43,979 nucleotides of DNA from Limnohabitans sp. Rim8 (GTDB lineage: Bacteria; Pseudomonadota; Gammaproteobacteria; Burkholderiales; Burkholderiaceae_C): assembly GCF_945869175.1 (NCBI RefSeq), contig NZ_CAMBNZ010000010.1, forward strand, positions 1 to 43,979, read 5' to 3'. The position numbers and the translations under genes were made by a program. Shown here in pieces: positions 18,156 through 26,884 of this stretch. Position 1 is the stretch's first letter, and every line of letters begins with the position of its first letter. The notes under the pieces are model-generated. The model worked only from the letters and a program-made list of their open reading frames with translations, did no database searches and was not told the origin of the DNA.

Positions 18156-18650
18156 TCAGGCCTGTAAGGGTGGCAAATGGGCGACAGCCGGGTCGGTGTG
18201 GATCACGGTCAGTGGAAAGCGTTGTCCAGCCAAGTGGTCTTCCATACAACGCAAAACCAAGGGGCTGCGGTGTTGGTCGGCACTGGCACGCACTTCGTCA
18301 GGGGTCATCCAGAGGGTGCGCACAATGCCGTGGTCGAGCTTCAGGTGGGCTTGCAAGGCCCCGATATCGCCGCAAAAGGCCATGCGCAGGTAGGTGATGT
18401 CCTCGCCAGTGGTGGGGCGCTGAAAGCGCGACAAGTAAATACCCACTAACGCTGTAGGCCTGAAAGGATGGGCTGTTTCTTCCAGGGCTTCACGGGCACA
18501 GCCCTCAGCAGGCGATTCACCCGGGTCCAGATGACCGGCCGGGTTGTTCAGGCGCAAGCCTTCTGGGGTGTGTTCTTCGATCAACAGGTATCGGCCCTCT
18601 TTTTCAATGATGGCGGCGACCGTGACATTGGGTTTCCAGCGTGTGTCCAT
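18156..18650 (-). CDS. Nudix hydrolase, NudJ-like
   Basis: This 164-residue phosphohydrolase has the Nudix box from G39: GHLDPGE, then REALEET with R53, E54, E57 and E58. The usual Gly near the box end is replaced by Ala (A60). The N-terminus MDTRWKPNVTVAAIIEKEGRYLLIEE matches the NudJ/YmfB group, which hydrolyses nucleoside di/triphosphates and thiamine pyrophosphate precursors. I trimmed the start to the ATG at 18650, since upstream residues are non-homologous. NudJ next to mnmA in E. coli supports the assignment, though here a gene intervenes. It is divergent from pntA across 93 bases. Cellular substrate is uncertain. Confidence 0.85.
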   Translation of the reverse strand: MDTRWKPNVTVAAIIEKEGRYLLIEEHTPEGLRLNNPAGHLDPGESPAEGCAREALEETAHPFRPTALVGIYLSRFQRPTTGEDITYLRMAFCGDIGALQAHLKLDHGIVRTLWMTPDEVRASADQHRSPLVLRCMEDHLAGQRFPLTVIHTDPAVAHLPPLQA

Positions 18651-18684
18651 GCTGGTGATTATCGATGTTCTTGCCAGAAAAACC

Positions 18685-18690
18685 TTGACA
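18685..18690 (+). promoter_or_regulatory. Consensus -35 element upstream of pntA
   Basis: A perfect TTGACA lies 53 bases before the pntA ATG. The best following -10 candidate is TTATTT at 18712-18717, with a long 21-base spacer, so only the -35 half is persuasive. Confidence 0.3.
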
Positions 18691-18743
18691 TCGGTTAAGC
18701 TGGAGGATTGGTTATTTTTGATGGATTGAGCGAGGAGACAAAC

Positions 18744-20345
18744 ATGCAATCAGGCGATACCGCCGCCACGCCTCAGCGCATTGGCGTGCCCAAAGAGATT
18801 TTCATGGGCGAAAAACGGGTGGCCACGGTCCCCGATGCGGTGACCAAACTGGTCAAACTTGGCTTTGCCGTGGTGGTGGAGCAAGGTGCGGGCGAGCTGG
18901 CCGACCTCTCGGATGCGGCTTATGTCGAAGCCGGCGCCACGATTGCGCCCAGCGCAGCGGCCCTTTGGAGCGGCTGCGACATCGTCTTCAAGGTGCGCGC
19001 GCCAACGACCGAAGAAGTGGCCTTGATGCACGAAGGCCAGACGCTGATCGGCTTTTTGTGGCCCGCCCAAAACCCCGATTTGATGCAACAGCTCGCGGCC
19101 AAAAAGGTCACAGCCCTGTCGATCGACGCCCTGCCCCGCACACTCAGCCGCGCCCAGAAAATGGACGCGCTGACCTCGATGGCCGGTGTGAGCGGTTACC
19201 GCGCTGTGGTCGAATCGGCCAATGCCTTTGGCCGTTTCTTCAACGGCCAGATCACGGCCGCAGGCAAAGTGCCCCCAGCCAAAGTGTTTATCGCTGGTGC
19301 CGGTGTGGCCGGTTTGGCCGCGATTGGCGCGGCTGCCAGTTTGGGCGCCATTGTGCGCGCCAACGACACCCGTGCCGAAGTGGCCGACCAGGTCGTGTCG
19401 CTCGGCGGTGAATTCGTCAAAGTGGACTATGAAGAAGAAGGCTCGGGCGGCGGCGGTTACGCCAAGGTCATGAGCGAAGGCTTTCAGGCCGCACAGCGCG
19501 AGATGTACGCCAAACAAGCCAAAGAATGCGACATCATCATCACCACCGCGTTGATTCCCGGCAAACCCGCCCCCAAACTGATCACCGCCGAGATGGTCAA
19601 GAGCATGAAGCCAGGCAGCGTGATCGTGGACATGGCCGCCGAGCAAGGCGGTAACTGCGAACTGACCGAGCCGGGCCAGTCGGTGGTCAAGCACGGCGTG
19701 ACCATCGTGGGCTTCACCGACTTGGCCTCGCGCATGGCACGCCAGTCTTCCACCTTGTATGGCACCAACCTGTTCCGTTTGACCGAGGAACTGTGCAAGA
19801 CCAAAGATGGCGTGATCAACGTCAACATGCAAGACGACGCCATCCGGGGTCTGACCGTGATCAAAAACGGCGAAATCACCTGGCCTGCGCCGCCTTTGGT
19901 CGCTGCGCCCAAGCCTGCGCCTAAGCCCGCTGCTGCGCCTGCAGCCAAAAAAGGCCACGGCCATGGAGAGCCCTCAGGACCCATGCCTTTGGGCCAATTG
20001 CTCACCGTTTCGGCCGTGGCCGCTGTGTTGCTGGTGCTGGTGGGTGCCTATGCGCCGGCTGCTTTCCTGTCGCACTTCACGGTGTTTGTGTTGGCCTGTT
20101 TTGTGGGCTACATGGTGGTCTGGAACGTCAAGCCTGCGCTGCACACCCCGTTAATGAGCGTGACCAACGCCATCAGCTCCATCATCGCCATTGGCGCTTT
20201 GGTGCAGATATCGCCCCTGGCTGCGGCTGGGCGTCCCAACACACTGATCGCCATCTTGGCTGCTTTGGCTTTGGTGCTCACCGCCATCAACATGTTTGGC
20301 GGCTTCGCCGTGACCCAGCGCATGCTGGCCATGTTCCGAAAATAA
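18744..20345 (+). CDS. pntA: NAD(P) transhydrogenase subunit alpha
   Basis: With PntB it uses the proton-motive force to move hydride from NADH to NADP+. The 533-residue chain is the E. coli-type fused alpha subunit. A soluble NAD(H)-binding domain I (about 1-385) has [18 protein letters not shown] at the Rossmann turn (GAGVAG 185-190) and the [13 protein letters not shown] segment. A Pro/Ala/Lys linker follows (about 390-410), then four membrane helices to the C-terminus. The ATG at 18744 follows GAGGAG. The pntB gene starts 57 bases later, and a perfect palindrome lies between them. Confidence 0.96.
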   Translation: MQSGDTAATPQRIGVPKEIFMGEKRVATVPDAVTKLVKLGFAVVVEQGAGELADLSDAAYVEAGATIAPSAAALWSGCDIVFKVRAPTTEEVALMHEGQTLIGFLWPAQNPDLMQQLAAKKVTALSIDALPRTLSRAQKMDALTSMAGVSGYRAVVESANAFGRFFNGQITAAGKVPPAKVFIAGAGVAGLAAIGAAASLGAIVRANDTRAEVADQVVSLGGEFVKVDYEEEGSGGGGYAKVMSEGFQAAQREMYAKQAKECDIIITTALIPGKPAPKLITAEMVKSMKPGSVIVDMAAEQGGNCELTEPGQSVVKHGVTIVGFTDLASRMARQSSTLYGTNLFRLTEELCKTKDGVINVNMQDDAIRGLTVIKNGEITWPAPPLVAAPKPAPKPAAAPAAKKGHGHGEPSGPMPLGQLLTVSAVAAVLLVLVGAYAPAAFLSHFTVFVLACFVGYMVVWNVKPALHTPLMSVTNAISSIIAIGALVQISPLAAAGRPNTLIAILAALALVLTAINMFGGFAVTQRMLAMFRK

Positions 20346-20351
20346 TGATTT

Positions 20352-20379
20352 TGGGGACAGATCTTCAGCTCTGTCCCCA
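20352..20379. repeat. Perfect palindrome between pntA and pntB
   Basis: TGGGGACAGA (20352-20361) and TCTGTCCCCA (20370-20379) form a ten-base perfect stem with an eight-base loop. No T-run follows, so it does not look like a terminator. It could be an mRNA-stabilising or processing hairpin, or a single REP-like element. I saw no second copy in this window. Confidence 0.7.
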
Positions 20380-20402
20380 GCTGATTGAGAAAAGAGACCT
20401 TC

Positions 20403-21821
20403 ATGACCTCTAGCCTTTCAACGGTCGCCTACATTGGCGCAACCATTCTCTTCATCCTCAGCCTGGGCGGTTTGTCCAACCAGGAAACCGCACGCCGCGG
20501 CAACTTCTACGGCATGATCGGCATGAGCTTGGCCGTGCTGGCCACGGTGTTTGGCCCGCAAGTTACAACCGAGGGCATCCCCATGATTTTGGGCGCCATG
20601 CTGTTGGGCGCGATCATTGGCCTGTATGCGGCGCGCAAAGTGCAGATGACCCAAATGCCCGAGCTGGTGGCACTCATGCACAGCATGGTCGGCATGGCGG
20701 CGGCGCTGGTGGGTTATGCCACGTATGTGGACCCTGAAGCCGCCAAAAATCTGGACAGCGCAGCGCATGCCATCCACGCAGGTGAAATTTACATCGGCAT
20801 CTTCATTGGTGCTGTGACTTTTTCCGGCTCGGTGGCGGCATTTGGGAAGTTGTCTGGCCGCATCGGCGGCAGCCCTTTGTTGTTGCCCGCTCGCCACTGG
20901 CTCAACTTGGCGGGTTTGATTGCGGTGATTTACTTTGGCCGTGAGTTCATGAATGCCCATACGGTGCAAGAAGGCATGCTGCCCTTGGTCATCATGACCG
21001 CCATCGCTTTGCTGTTTGGTATCCACATGGTCATGGCCATTGGCGGCGCCGACATGCCGGTGGTGGTGTCCATGCTCAACAGCTATTCCGGCTGGGCCGC
21101 CGCGGCCACCGGCTTCATGCTGAGCAACGATTTGCTGATCGTGATCGGGGCCTTGGTCGGCTCCAGCGGTGCCATCTTGTCTTACATCATGTGCAATGCC
21201 ATGAACCGCAGTTTCATCAGCGTGATCGCTGGCGGCTTTGGCACCACCGCTGCTGCGCCCAAGGCTGCAGGTGATGCGGCTGAACCGGTGGGCGAGGTCA
21301 ACCCCATTTTGGCTGCCGAAACAGCCGAGATGCTGCGCGAGGCCAAGAACGTGATCGTGGTGCCCGGTTACGGCATGGCGGTGGCGCAGGCCCAACACAC
21401 GGTGTTTGAAATCACCAAGCACCTGCGCGAAAAAGGCGTGAACGTGCGCTTTGGCATCCACCCCGTTGCCGGCCGCATGCCTGGCCACATGAACGTGTTG
21501 CTGGCCGAAGCCAAAGTCCCTTACGACATCGTGTTCGAAATGGATGAACTCAACGACGACTTCCCGGACACCGACGTGGCCATCGTCATCGGTGCCAACG
21601 ACATCGTGAACCCGGCCGCGCAAGACGACCCGACCAGCCCGATTGCCGGCATGCCGGTGCTCGAAGTCTGGAAGGCCCGCACCAGCATCGTGATGAAGCG
21701 CTCCATGGCCAGCGGCTATGCCGGTGTGGACAACCCGCTCTTTTACAAAGACAACAACCGCATGTTGTTTGGCGATGCCAAAAAGATGCTCGACGAGGTG
21801 CTGATGGCCCTGAAGTCCTAA
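20403..21821 (+). CDS. pntB: NAD(P) transhydrogenase subunit beta
   Basis: This is the membrane and NADP(H)-binding half of proton-translocating transhydrogenase. The 472-residue protein has about nine hydrophobic helices in residues 1-275, including H93 in VALMHSMVG, equivalent to the proton-pathway His of E. coli PntB. Domain III begins around residue 310 with [16 protein letters not shown] and continues with [20 protein letters not shown] and [13 protein letters not shown]. The ATG at 20403 gives the normal N-terminus; the six-residue extension to 20385 is unlikely. A strong intrinsic terminator lies 25 bases after the stop and ends the pnt unit. Confidence 0.96.
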   Translation: MTSSLSTVAYIGATILFILSLGGLSNQETARRGNFYGMIGMSLAVLATVFGPQVTTEGIPMILGAMLLGAIIGLYAARKVQMTQMPELVALMHSMVGMAAALVGYATYVDPEAAKNLDSAAHAIHAGEIYIGIFIGAVTFSGSVAAFGKLSGRIGGSPLLLPARHWLNLAGLIAVIYFGREFMNAHTVQEGMLPLVIMTAIALLFGIHMVMAIGGADMPVVVSMLNSYSGWAAAATGFMLSNDLLIVIGALVGSSGAILSYIMCNAMNRSFISVIAGGFGTTAAAPKAAGDAAEPVGEVNPILAAETAEMLREAKNVIVVPGYGMAVAQAQHTVFEITKHLREKGVNVRFGIHPVAGRMPGHMNVLLAEAKVPYDIVFEMDELNDDFPDTDVAIVIGANDIVNPAAQDDPTSPIAGMPVLEVWKARTSIVMKRSMASGYAGVDNPLFYKDNNRMLFGDAKKMLDEVLMALKS

Positions 21822-21846
21822 GACATCCGCGCATCGGTAAAAACGA

Positions 21847-21875
21847 GGGGGTGAACATTGTTCACTCCCTTTTTT
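21847..21875 (+). terminator. Rho-independent terminator after pntB
   Basis: Ten-base stem GGGGGTGAAC (21847-21856) with GTTCACTCCC (21860-21869), containing one G-T pair, a three-base loop ATT, then six T. This is the clearest terminator in the window and separates pntAB from fadD. Confidence 0.9.
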
Positions 21876-21950
21876 GGGCGTAAACCCCGAGGTTTTCAAT
21901 GTCAGTCAGGCGTCAGATTTACGGTAGACTGAACCGCAGGAGAACCCGAT

Positions 21951-23633
21951 ATGAACGCAAATCCGATTTGGCTCAAGAGTTACCCCGAAGGTGTCCCCGC
22001 CGACATTGACCCGACCCAATACAGCTCCTTGGTCGGTTTGCTCGAAGAGAGTTTTTCCAAGTATTCAGAACGCGTCGCTTACAGCTTCATGGGCAAAGAT
22101 TTCAGCTTTGCCCAGGTCGACCAAGAAAGCTTAGGCATGGCGGCTTACCTGCAGTCTTTGGGCATGAACAAAGGCGACCGGGTGGCCATCATGATGCCCA
22201 ATGTGCCGCAGTACCCGGTGGCGGTGGCCGCTGTTTTGCGTGCGGGTTTTGTGGTGGTGAATGTCAACCCTTTGTACACCGCCCGGGAACTGGAGCATCA
22301 GCTCAAGGATTCGGGTGCCAAAGCGATCGTGATCATCGAAAATTTTGCAGCCACACTCGAAAAATGCATCGCGCAAACCCCCGTGCAGCACGTGGTGTTG
22401 GCCGCGATGGGCGACCGTTTGGGCCTGCTCAAAGGCAGCTTGGTCAATTACGTGGTGCGCAGTGTCAAGAAGTTGGTGCCCGCCTTCAATTTGCCGCAAG
22501 GCGTTCGATTCAACGAGGCCTTGAGCAAGGGGCGGCAACTGGCATTTCGCAAACCCGAACTCTCGGCCGATGACATCGCTGTCTTGCAGTACACCGGGGG
22601 CACCACGGGTGTGTCCAAAGGCGCTGTGCTGTTGCACCGCAATGTGATCGCCAACGTCTTGCAGTCGGAGGCCTGGAACGAGCCCGCGATGAAACGCCTG
22701 CCAGCGGGCCAGCAACCCACCTCGGTCTGCGCCTTGCCGCTGTACCACATCTTCGCGTTCACGGTGAACATGATGCTGGGTTTGCGCATGGGCGGTAAAA
22801 CGATTTTGATCCCCAATCCGCGCGACTTGCCTGCGGTGCTCAAAGAACTGTCCAAGCACACCTTCCACAGCTTCCCTGCTGTCAACACCTTGTTCAATGG
22901 CTTGGCCAACCACCCTGACTTTGGCACGGTGAATTGGTCGAATCTCCTGGTGTCTTTGGGCGGTGGCACGGCTGTCACTCCCAATGTGGCCAAGTTGTGG
23001 TTAGAGAAAACCGGTTGCCCTGTTTGCGAAGGCTATGGCCTGTCTGAAACCAGCCCCTCGGCCAGTTGCAACCCCACCATCAGCAAGTCGTTCACGGGCA
23101 CGATTGGTGTGCCAATTCCTGGCACCTTCATGAAGCTGCTGGACGATGAGGGTCAAGAGGTGACGACACCTGGCATGCCTGGCGAGATCGCCATCAAAGG
23201 CCCACAGGTCATGGCCGGTTATTGGCAACGCCCAGACGAAACCGCCAAGGTCATGACGGCCGATGGCTTCTTCAAATCGGGTGATGTGGGCACCGTCGAT
23301 GAGCGTGGCTACTTCAAGATTGTGGACCGCAAGAAAGACATGATTTTGGTCAGCGGCTTCAACGTCTACCCCAACGAGGTGGAAGAAGTGGCATCGGCTT
23401 GCCCTGGCGTGCTCGAGTGCGCGGCCATTGGTGTGCCCGACGAAAAAACCGGCGAGACGGTGAAGTTGGTGGTAGTCAAAAAAGATCCCGCCTTGACCGC
23501 CGAGCAGATCATGGCCTACTGCCGCGAAAACATGACCGCTTACAAGCAGCCTCGCGTGATCGAGTTCCGTGATGAGCTGCCCAAGACTCCCGTGGGCAAA
23601 ATTTTGCGGCGCGAGTTGCGCAACAAAGTTTGA
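21951..23633 (+). CDS. fadD: Long-chain fatty acid CoA ligase
   Basis: It activates long-chain fatty acids to acyl-CoA at the membrane for beta-oxidation. The 560-residue ANL enzyme has the FadD-type P-loop YTGGTTGVSKGAVLLHRN (214-231), GYGLSETSPSASCNP, the KSGDVGTVDERGYFKIVDRKKDMILVSG hinge region (key residues: D in GDVG, the RKKD turn), and the C-terminal catalytic K550 in PVGKILRREL. The ATG at 21951 is preceded by GGAG. It is a second acyl-CoA ligase in the window and differs clearly from the AlkK-like one at 2883-4502, so the two probably handle different chain types. The upstream gap of 75 bases after the pntB terminator contains its promoter, possibly TAGACT at 21925-21930. Confidence 0.95.
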   Translation: MNANPIWLKSYPEGVPADIDPTQYSSLVGLLEESFSKYSERVAYSFMGKDFSFAQVDQESLGMAAYLQSLGMNKGDRVAIMMPNVPQYPVAVAAVLRAGFVVVNVNPLYTARELEHQLKDSGAKAIVIIENFAATLEKCIAQTPVQHVVLAAMGDRLGLLKGSLVNYVVRSVKKLVPAFNLPQGVRFNEALSKGRQLAFRKPELSADDIAVLQYTGGTTGVSKGAVLLHRNVIANVLQSEAWNEPAMKRLPAGQQPTSVCALPLYHIFAFTVNMMLGLRMGGKTILIPNPRDLPAVLKELSKHTFHSFPAVNTLFNGLANHPDFGTVNWSNLLVSLGGGTAVTPNVAKLWLEKTGCPVCEGYGLSETSPSASCNPTISKSFTGTIGVPIPGTFMKLLDDEGQEVTTPGMPGEIAIKGPQVMAGYWQRPDETAKVMTADGFFKSGDVGTVDERGYFKIVDRKKDMILVSGFNVYPNEVEEVASACPGVLECAAIGVPDEKTGETVKLVVVKKDPALTAEQIMAYCRENMTAYKQPRVIEFRDELPKTPVGKILRRELRNKV

Positions 23634-23831
23634 CTTTGATCTGACCCGGATGCGCCGGGACAACCTCCAGCGGCCACCATTTCAATGTTAGCCGTTTTCA
23701 ATGGGCGGCCTGTTTTGAGACAAGCACCAAGGAGTGACCCCCAGTGCAACGTGGCTTGACGGTCGGCGGTGACCGCTTTGACTCGACCACTGCCGAAAGC
23801 TTGGCCCTGCGACCACGCAACTGCGTTCGCT

Positions 23832-24818
23832 TTACTTGAGCCAGCCGCGACGGCGGAAATACCACATGGGCACCACGGCACTGGCCACCATCAGGGCCAA
23901 TGCGTAAGGGTAGCCCCAGGTTTGCGACAGTTCGGGCATGTACTGGAAGTTCATGCCATACAGGCTGGCAATCAAGGTGGGGGGCAACAAGGCCACGCTG
24001 GCCACAGAGAAGATTTTGATGATCTTGTTCTGGTTGATGTTGATGAAACCCACGGTCGCGTCCATCAAGAAGTTGATCTTGTCGAACAAAAAGGCCGTGT
24101 GCGAGTCCAGCGAGTCGATGTCGCGCATGATCTGTCGCGCGTCTTCAAACTGTTCGGCGTTGAGCATCTTGGAGCGCATCATGAAGCTCAGAGCACGGCG
24201 CGTGTCCATCACGTTGCGACGAATGCGCCCGTTCATGTCCTCTTGGCGAGCAATGGCGCCCAGCACTTCGCTGGCCATGGCGTCGGTCACGTCGCCAGAC
24301 AGCACGGTATTGCCCACTTTTTCAAGTTGGTCGTAAATGCCTTCCAGCGTGTCAGCCGAATATTCGGCATCGGCGTCAAACAGCTTGAGCAGCACTTCTT
24401 TGGCGTCTTCGATCAGCCCGGGCGCTCGGCGCGCACGCATGCGCAGCAGGCGAAAAACCGGCACGTCTTCGTCGTGGATAGAGAACAGCACGCCCTGGCT
24501 GCGCAAGTTGGCGTTGTGCTGGTTCAAGATGAAGGCGCAGCGGACGGTGCGGGGCTCGTCATCGTCGGCGATCAAAAAGTCGGAGCGGATGTGCAACTCG
24601 CCGTTGTCTTCTTCGTAAAAGCGGGCCGATTCTTCAATGTCCTCGTCCATCGCATCTTCCGGGATGGACAAGCCGAAGTATTGTTTGATCCACCGTTTTT
24701 CTTCTACGGTGGGCGACTCCAGGTCGACCCAGATGGGCTGAAAGCGGGAAAGTTCTTCCAGTGACTCGATCTCTTCTTGAAAGAGACGGCCGTTGGCGAG
24801 GGTAAAGATGTTGAGCAT
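23832..24818 (-). CDS. corA: Magnesium/cobalt transporter CorA
   Basis: CorA is a pentameric divalent-cation channel of the inner membrane. The 328-residue protein has the long acidic cytoplasmic funnel domain and two C-terminal helices. The first helix ends in the signature YGMNFQ (GMN 288-290), followed by the MPE loop (MPEL, 294-297) and a basic tail (YFRRRGWLK). It converges with fadD across a 198-base gap. That gap holds no gene I can support, only small inverted repeats such as CCCGG-N5-CCGGG at 23645-23659. The 254-base region upstream, shared with the divergent MFS gene, contains several possible hairpins. Confidence 0.95.
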   Translation of the reverse strand: MLNIFTLANGRLFQEEIESLEELSRFQPIWVDLESPTVEEKRWIKQYFGLSIPEDAMDEDIEESARFYEEDNGELHIRSDFLIADDDEPRTVRCAFILNQHNANLRSQGVLFSIHDEDVPVFRLLRMRARRAPGLIEDAKEVLLKLFDADAEYSADTLEGIYDQLEKVGNTVLSGDVTDAMASEVLGAIARQEDMNGRIRRNVMDTRRALSFMMRSKMLNAEQFEDARQIMRDIDSLDSHTAFLFDKINFLMDATVGFININQNKIIKIFSVASVALLPPTLIASLYGMNFQYMPELSQTWGYPYALALMVASAVVPMWYFRRRGWLK

Positions 24819-24878
24819 GGCGAATCCGAAAAATGGCCAAGTGCCAAAAGTTCAAAGGGGCGGCGAAGTGTTCTTTGC

Positions 24879-25013
24879 AGCTTTCGAACGATGGGCAGGG
24901 TGCTCAATGCGTCCGAAAGCTACCGACTCGGGGTAGTTTCCACAGCGTTATGTCTCCAAAAAATAGCTGTTGAATTATCGCACCGGATAGCCCGCCGGTG
25001 GGCTTTGCGGGCT
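24879..25013. promoter_or_regulatory. Hairpin-rich corA/MFS intergenic region
   Basis: Four pairings are visible. AGCTTTCG (24879-24886) pairs with CGAAAGCT (24914-24921), and CTACC with GGTAG just after. AGCCC (24989-24993) pairs with GGGCT (25000-25004), or alternatively AGCCCGC (24989-24995) with GCGGGCT (25007-25013). The last two are mutually exclusive and lie 60-84 bases before the MFS start. I recognise no known riboswitch class here. Confidence 0.35.
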
Positions 25014-25072
25014 GCGATTTCGTGGCCCTGGGCCTCAGGTGTTAGGTTCAGTTCATTCATCTGCACCGACCC

Positions 25073-26302
25073 ATGACCCCTCATTTGACCCCGCGGCGAG
25101 AGCGCTGGCTGCTCTTCACGCTGGCTGGCATCCAGTTCACCCATATTCTCGATTTCATGATCATGATGCCATTGGGGCCGCAATTCACGGCCTTGTTTGA
25201 CATCAGCAATGCCCAATTTGGTTTGTTGGTCTCGGCCTACACCCTGTCGGCAGGCCTGTCAGGCTTGATGGCCTCCACCTACATTGAGCGTTTTGACCGC
25301 AAGCCATTGCTGTTGAGCATGTACACCCTGTTTGGGCTGGCCACGCTGGCGTGTGGACTGGCGCCCGACTATGTTTGGTTGATGGTGGCGCGTGTGGCGG
25401 CGGGTTTGTTCGGCGGGGTGCTGTCTGCTTTGTCCCAGACCATCGTGGCCGATGTGATCCCTTTTGAGCGACGGGGCCGAGCCATGAGCGTGGTGATGAC
25501 TTCGTTTTCGGTGTCCACGGTGGCGGGCGTTCCTTTGGGTCTGTTTTTGGCAGCCAACCTGAGCTGGCATGCGCCTTTCTTTGGCATTGCTGTGTTGGTG
25601 GGCTTGCTGGCGTTGGGTGCTTGGCAAACCTTGCCCCGGCTGGACGCCCACTTGCACCATCCCGAGCGGGTGAGCGTGTGGCGGGGCATTGGCCAAGTGC
25701 TGGTGGAGCCTAACCACCTGAAAGCCTTTGGTGTATCGGGCCTGATGATGTTTGCCGGCTTCACGGTCATTCCTTACATCACGATTTACCTGCAATCGAA
25801 TGCTGGCATGCAAACCCATCAAGTGCCTTGGATTTACCTGTGTGGTGGCGTGGCCACTTTGCTCAGTGCCCGTTATTTCGGCCGCCTGACGGACCGGGTG
25901 GGCAAGGTGAAGGTGTTTCAGCGTTTGGTTTTGGCGGTGACGCTGCCGTTGATGGCCAGCACCCTGTCTCAGGGCTTGCCTCTTTGGGGCTTGCTGGTGG
26001 TTTCGACCTTGTTATTTACCATGATGAGTGGCCGCATGATCCCCGGCATGGCCATGATTTCTTCTGCTGTGGAACCGCGTTTGCGCGGGACCTTCATGAC
26101 CCTCAACTCGGCGGTTCAGTCTGCTTCGATGGGCTTGGCGGCCTTGATCGGCGGACTCATCATTGGTCGCGATTCGCAAGGTCAGCTCACTGGGTACTGG
26201 ATCGCCGGTTTGTTGGGCGTTGCCGCCAGCTGCCTCAGTGCCTGGCTGGCCGGGCGCTTGCGGATGCACAGTGCGCCCGTGGCATCGAGCAACGTGACTT
26301 GA
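25073..26302 (+). CDS. MFS transporter (DHA1/AraJ-like)
   Basis: This 409-residue inner-membrane carrier has 12 predicted helices. Typical drug:H+ antiporter-1 features are present: D27 and the following MIMMPLGPQF in helix 1, a motif-A-like loop ERFDRKPLLL between helices 2 and 3, RVAAGLFGGVLSALSQT in helix 4, and RFGRLTDRVGKVKV-like sequence (here YFGRLTDRVG) between helices 8 and 9. Whether it exports sugars, drugs or metabolites cannot be told. It sits where many betaproteobacteria have rpoN, ahead of hpf. The ATG at 25073 starts the protein 15 residues before helix 1. A hairpin follows the stop. Confidence 0.88.
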   Translation: MTPHLTPRRERWLLFTLAGIQFTHILDFMIMMPLGPQFTALFDISNAQFGLLVSAYTLSAGLSGLMASTYIERFDRKPLLLSMYTLFGLATLACGLAPDYVWLMVARVAAGLFGGVLSALSQTIVADVIPFERRGRAMSVVMTSFSVSTVAGVPLGLFLAANLSWHAPFFGIAVLVGLLALGAWQTLPRLDAHLHHPERVSVWRGIGQVLVEPNHLKAFGVSGLMMFAGFTVIPYITIYLQSNAGMQTHQVPWIYLCGGVATLLSARYFGRLTDRVGKVKVFQRLVLAVTLPLMASTLSQGLPLWGLLVVSTLLFTMMSGRMIPGMAMISSAVEPRLRGTFMTLNSAVQSASMGLAALIGGLIIGRDSQGQLTGYWIAGLLGVAASCLSAWLAGRLRMHSAPVASSNVT

Positions 26303-26310
26303 CGCAACTC

Positions 26311-26328
26311 CTGTTTGGTTTCAAACAG
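26311..26328 (+). terminator. Hairpin just after the MFS gene
   Basis: CTGTTTG (26311-26317) and CAAACAG (26322-26328) form a perfect seven-base stem with loop GTTT, eight bases after the stop. There is no T-run, so it is a weak terminator or 3'-end protecting hairpin. A separate palindrome, CGGGTT-T-AACCCG, is at 26377-26389. Confidence 0.4.
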
Positions 26329-26396
26329 CACGATAGCACCAAAAACAGTCTGCAGGCCCAATCGTCATGGTCTTTTCGGGTTTAACCCGCGACGCC

Positions 26397-26425
26397 TTGC
26401 TTTTCGAGTCGACGGGGCGCATAGT
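26397..26425 (+). promoter_or_regulatory. Candidate hpf promoter
   Basis: TTGCTT (26397-26402) and CATAGT (26420-26425) with a 17-base spacer. The predicted start, near 26432, falls directly before the leader hairpins. No sigma-54 type GG/GC site was evident. Confidence 0.4.
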
Positions 26426-26432
26426 GGGCTTG

Positions 26433-26451
26433 AGCCACCCCGACGGTGGTT
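26433..26451 (+). promoter_or_regulatory. First hairpin of the hpf leader
   Basis: AGCCACC (26433-26439) pairs with GGTGGTT (26445-26451), one pair being G-U, across a five-base loop. It immediately precedes the terminator hairpin in the predicted leader. Confidence 0.4.
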
Positions 26452-26455
26452 TCGG

Positions 26456-26479
26456 AGCCCTGCTCAGGCAGGGCTTTTT
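26456..26479 (+). terminator. Intrinsic terminator within the hpf leader
   Basis: A perfect eight-base stem, AGCCCTGC and GCAGGGCT, with tetraloop TCAG, runs directly into five T (26475-26479). It ends 27 bases before the hpf ATG and precedes the hpf ribosome site at 26494. Either it stops MFS read-through, with hpf transcribed from a start inside the last few bases, or it attenuates hpf. Confidence 0.7.
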
Positions 26480-26506
26480 CACCCTGAATCCATGGAGACG
26501 ACGACT

Positions 26507-26836
26507 ATGAACTTGATCATCAGCGGGCATCATCTCGAAGTGACCCCAGCTTTGCGCCAATACGTCACGGGGAAACTCGACCGAATCACCCGGCATTTCG
26601 ACCAAGTGGTGGACGTCAAAGTGCTTCTGACCGTCGAAAAGCAAAAAGAAAAAGAAAAACGCCAACGTGCTGAATGCAATATCCATGTCAAAGGCAGCGA
26701 CCTGTTCGCTGAAAGTGCCCATGAAGATTTGTATGCTGCCGTGGATGAGCTGGTGGACAAACTGGACCGCCAAGTCGTGAAACACAAAGACCGCATCACC
26801 GAACACCACCACAGTGCCCCCAAACGCATGATGTGA
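26507..26836 (+). CDS. hpf: Ribosome hibernation promoting factor, short form
   Basis: HPF binds the small subunit in stationary phase and promotes 100S ribosome dimers. The 109-residue protein is the short HPF/YfiA fold. It starts [20 protein letters not shown], and the basic, ribosome-facing helix has alternating Lys/Glu ([13 protein letters not shown]). The [22 protein letters not shown] helix is conserved. The GGAG at 26494 fits the ATG at 26507; the open frame extends upstream to 26315 but without homology. Its leader contains a terminator, and another terminator lies after the gene, so hpf may be regulated independently of ptsN. In most relatives it is preceded by rpoN, which is absent here. 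Confidence 0.94.
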   Translation: MNLIISGHHLEVTPALRQYVTGKLDRITRHFDQVVDVKVLLTVEKQKEKEKRQRAECNIHVKGSDLFAESAHEDLYAAVDELVDKLDRQVVKHKDRITEHHHSAPKRMM

Positions 26837-26861
26837 GAGCGTTGGCTTTGTGTCCAAACCG

Positions 26862-26884
26862 GGGCCACAATTTGTGGCCCTTTT
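26862..26884 (+). terminator. Rho-independent terminator between hpf and ptsN
   Basis: GGGCCACA (26862-26869) pairs perfectly with TGTGGCCC (26873-26880), with loop ATT, followed by TTTTATAT. It starts 25 bases after the hpf stop and should cut hpf transcription before ptsN. Confidence 0.85.

Noticed and set aside
20418-21899. A 493-codon frame opposite pntB
   Set aside because: Antisense to a gene with intact membrane and NADP-binding motifs. Its His-rich composition is the usual shadow.
23634-23831. Possible small gene or RNA between fadD and corA
   Set aside because: No open frame with a ribosome site and no recognisable RNA fold. Only weak inverted repeats are seen.
26377-26389. Sigma-54 promoter or a nitrogen-regulator site upstream of hpf
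   Set aside because: The CGGGTT-T-AACCCG palindrome is clear, but no GG-N10-GC promoter is aligned with it. It is left as an unassigned operator-like sequence.
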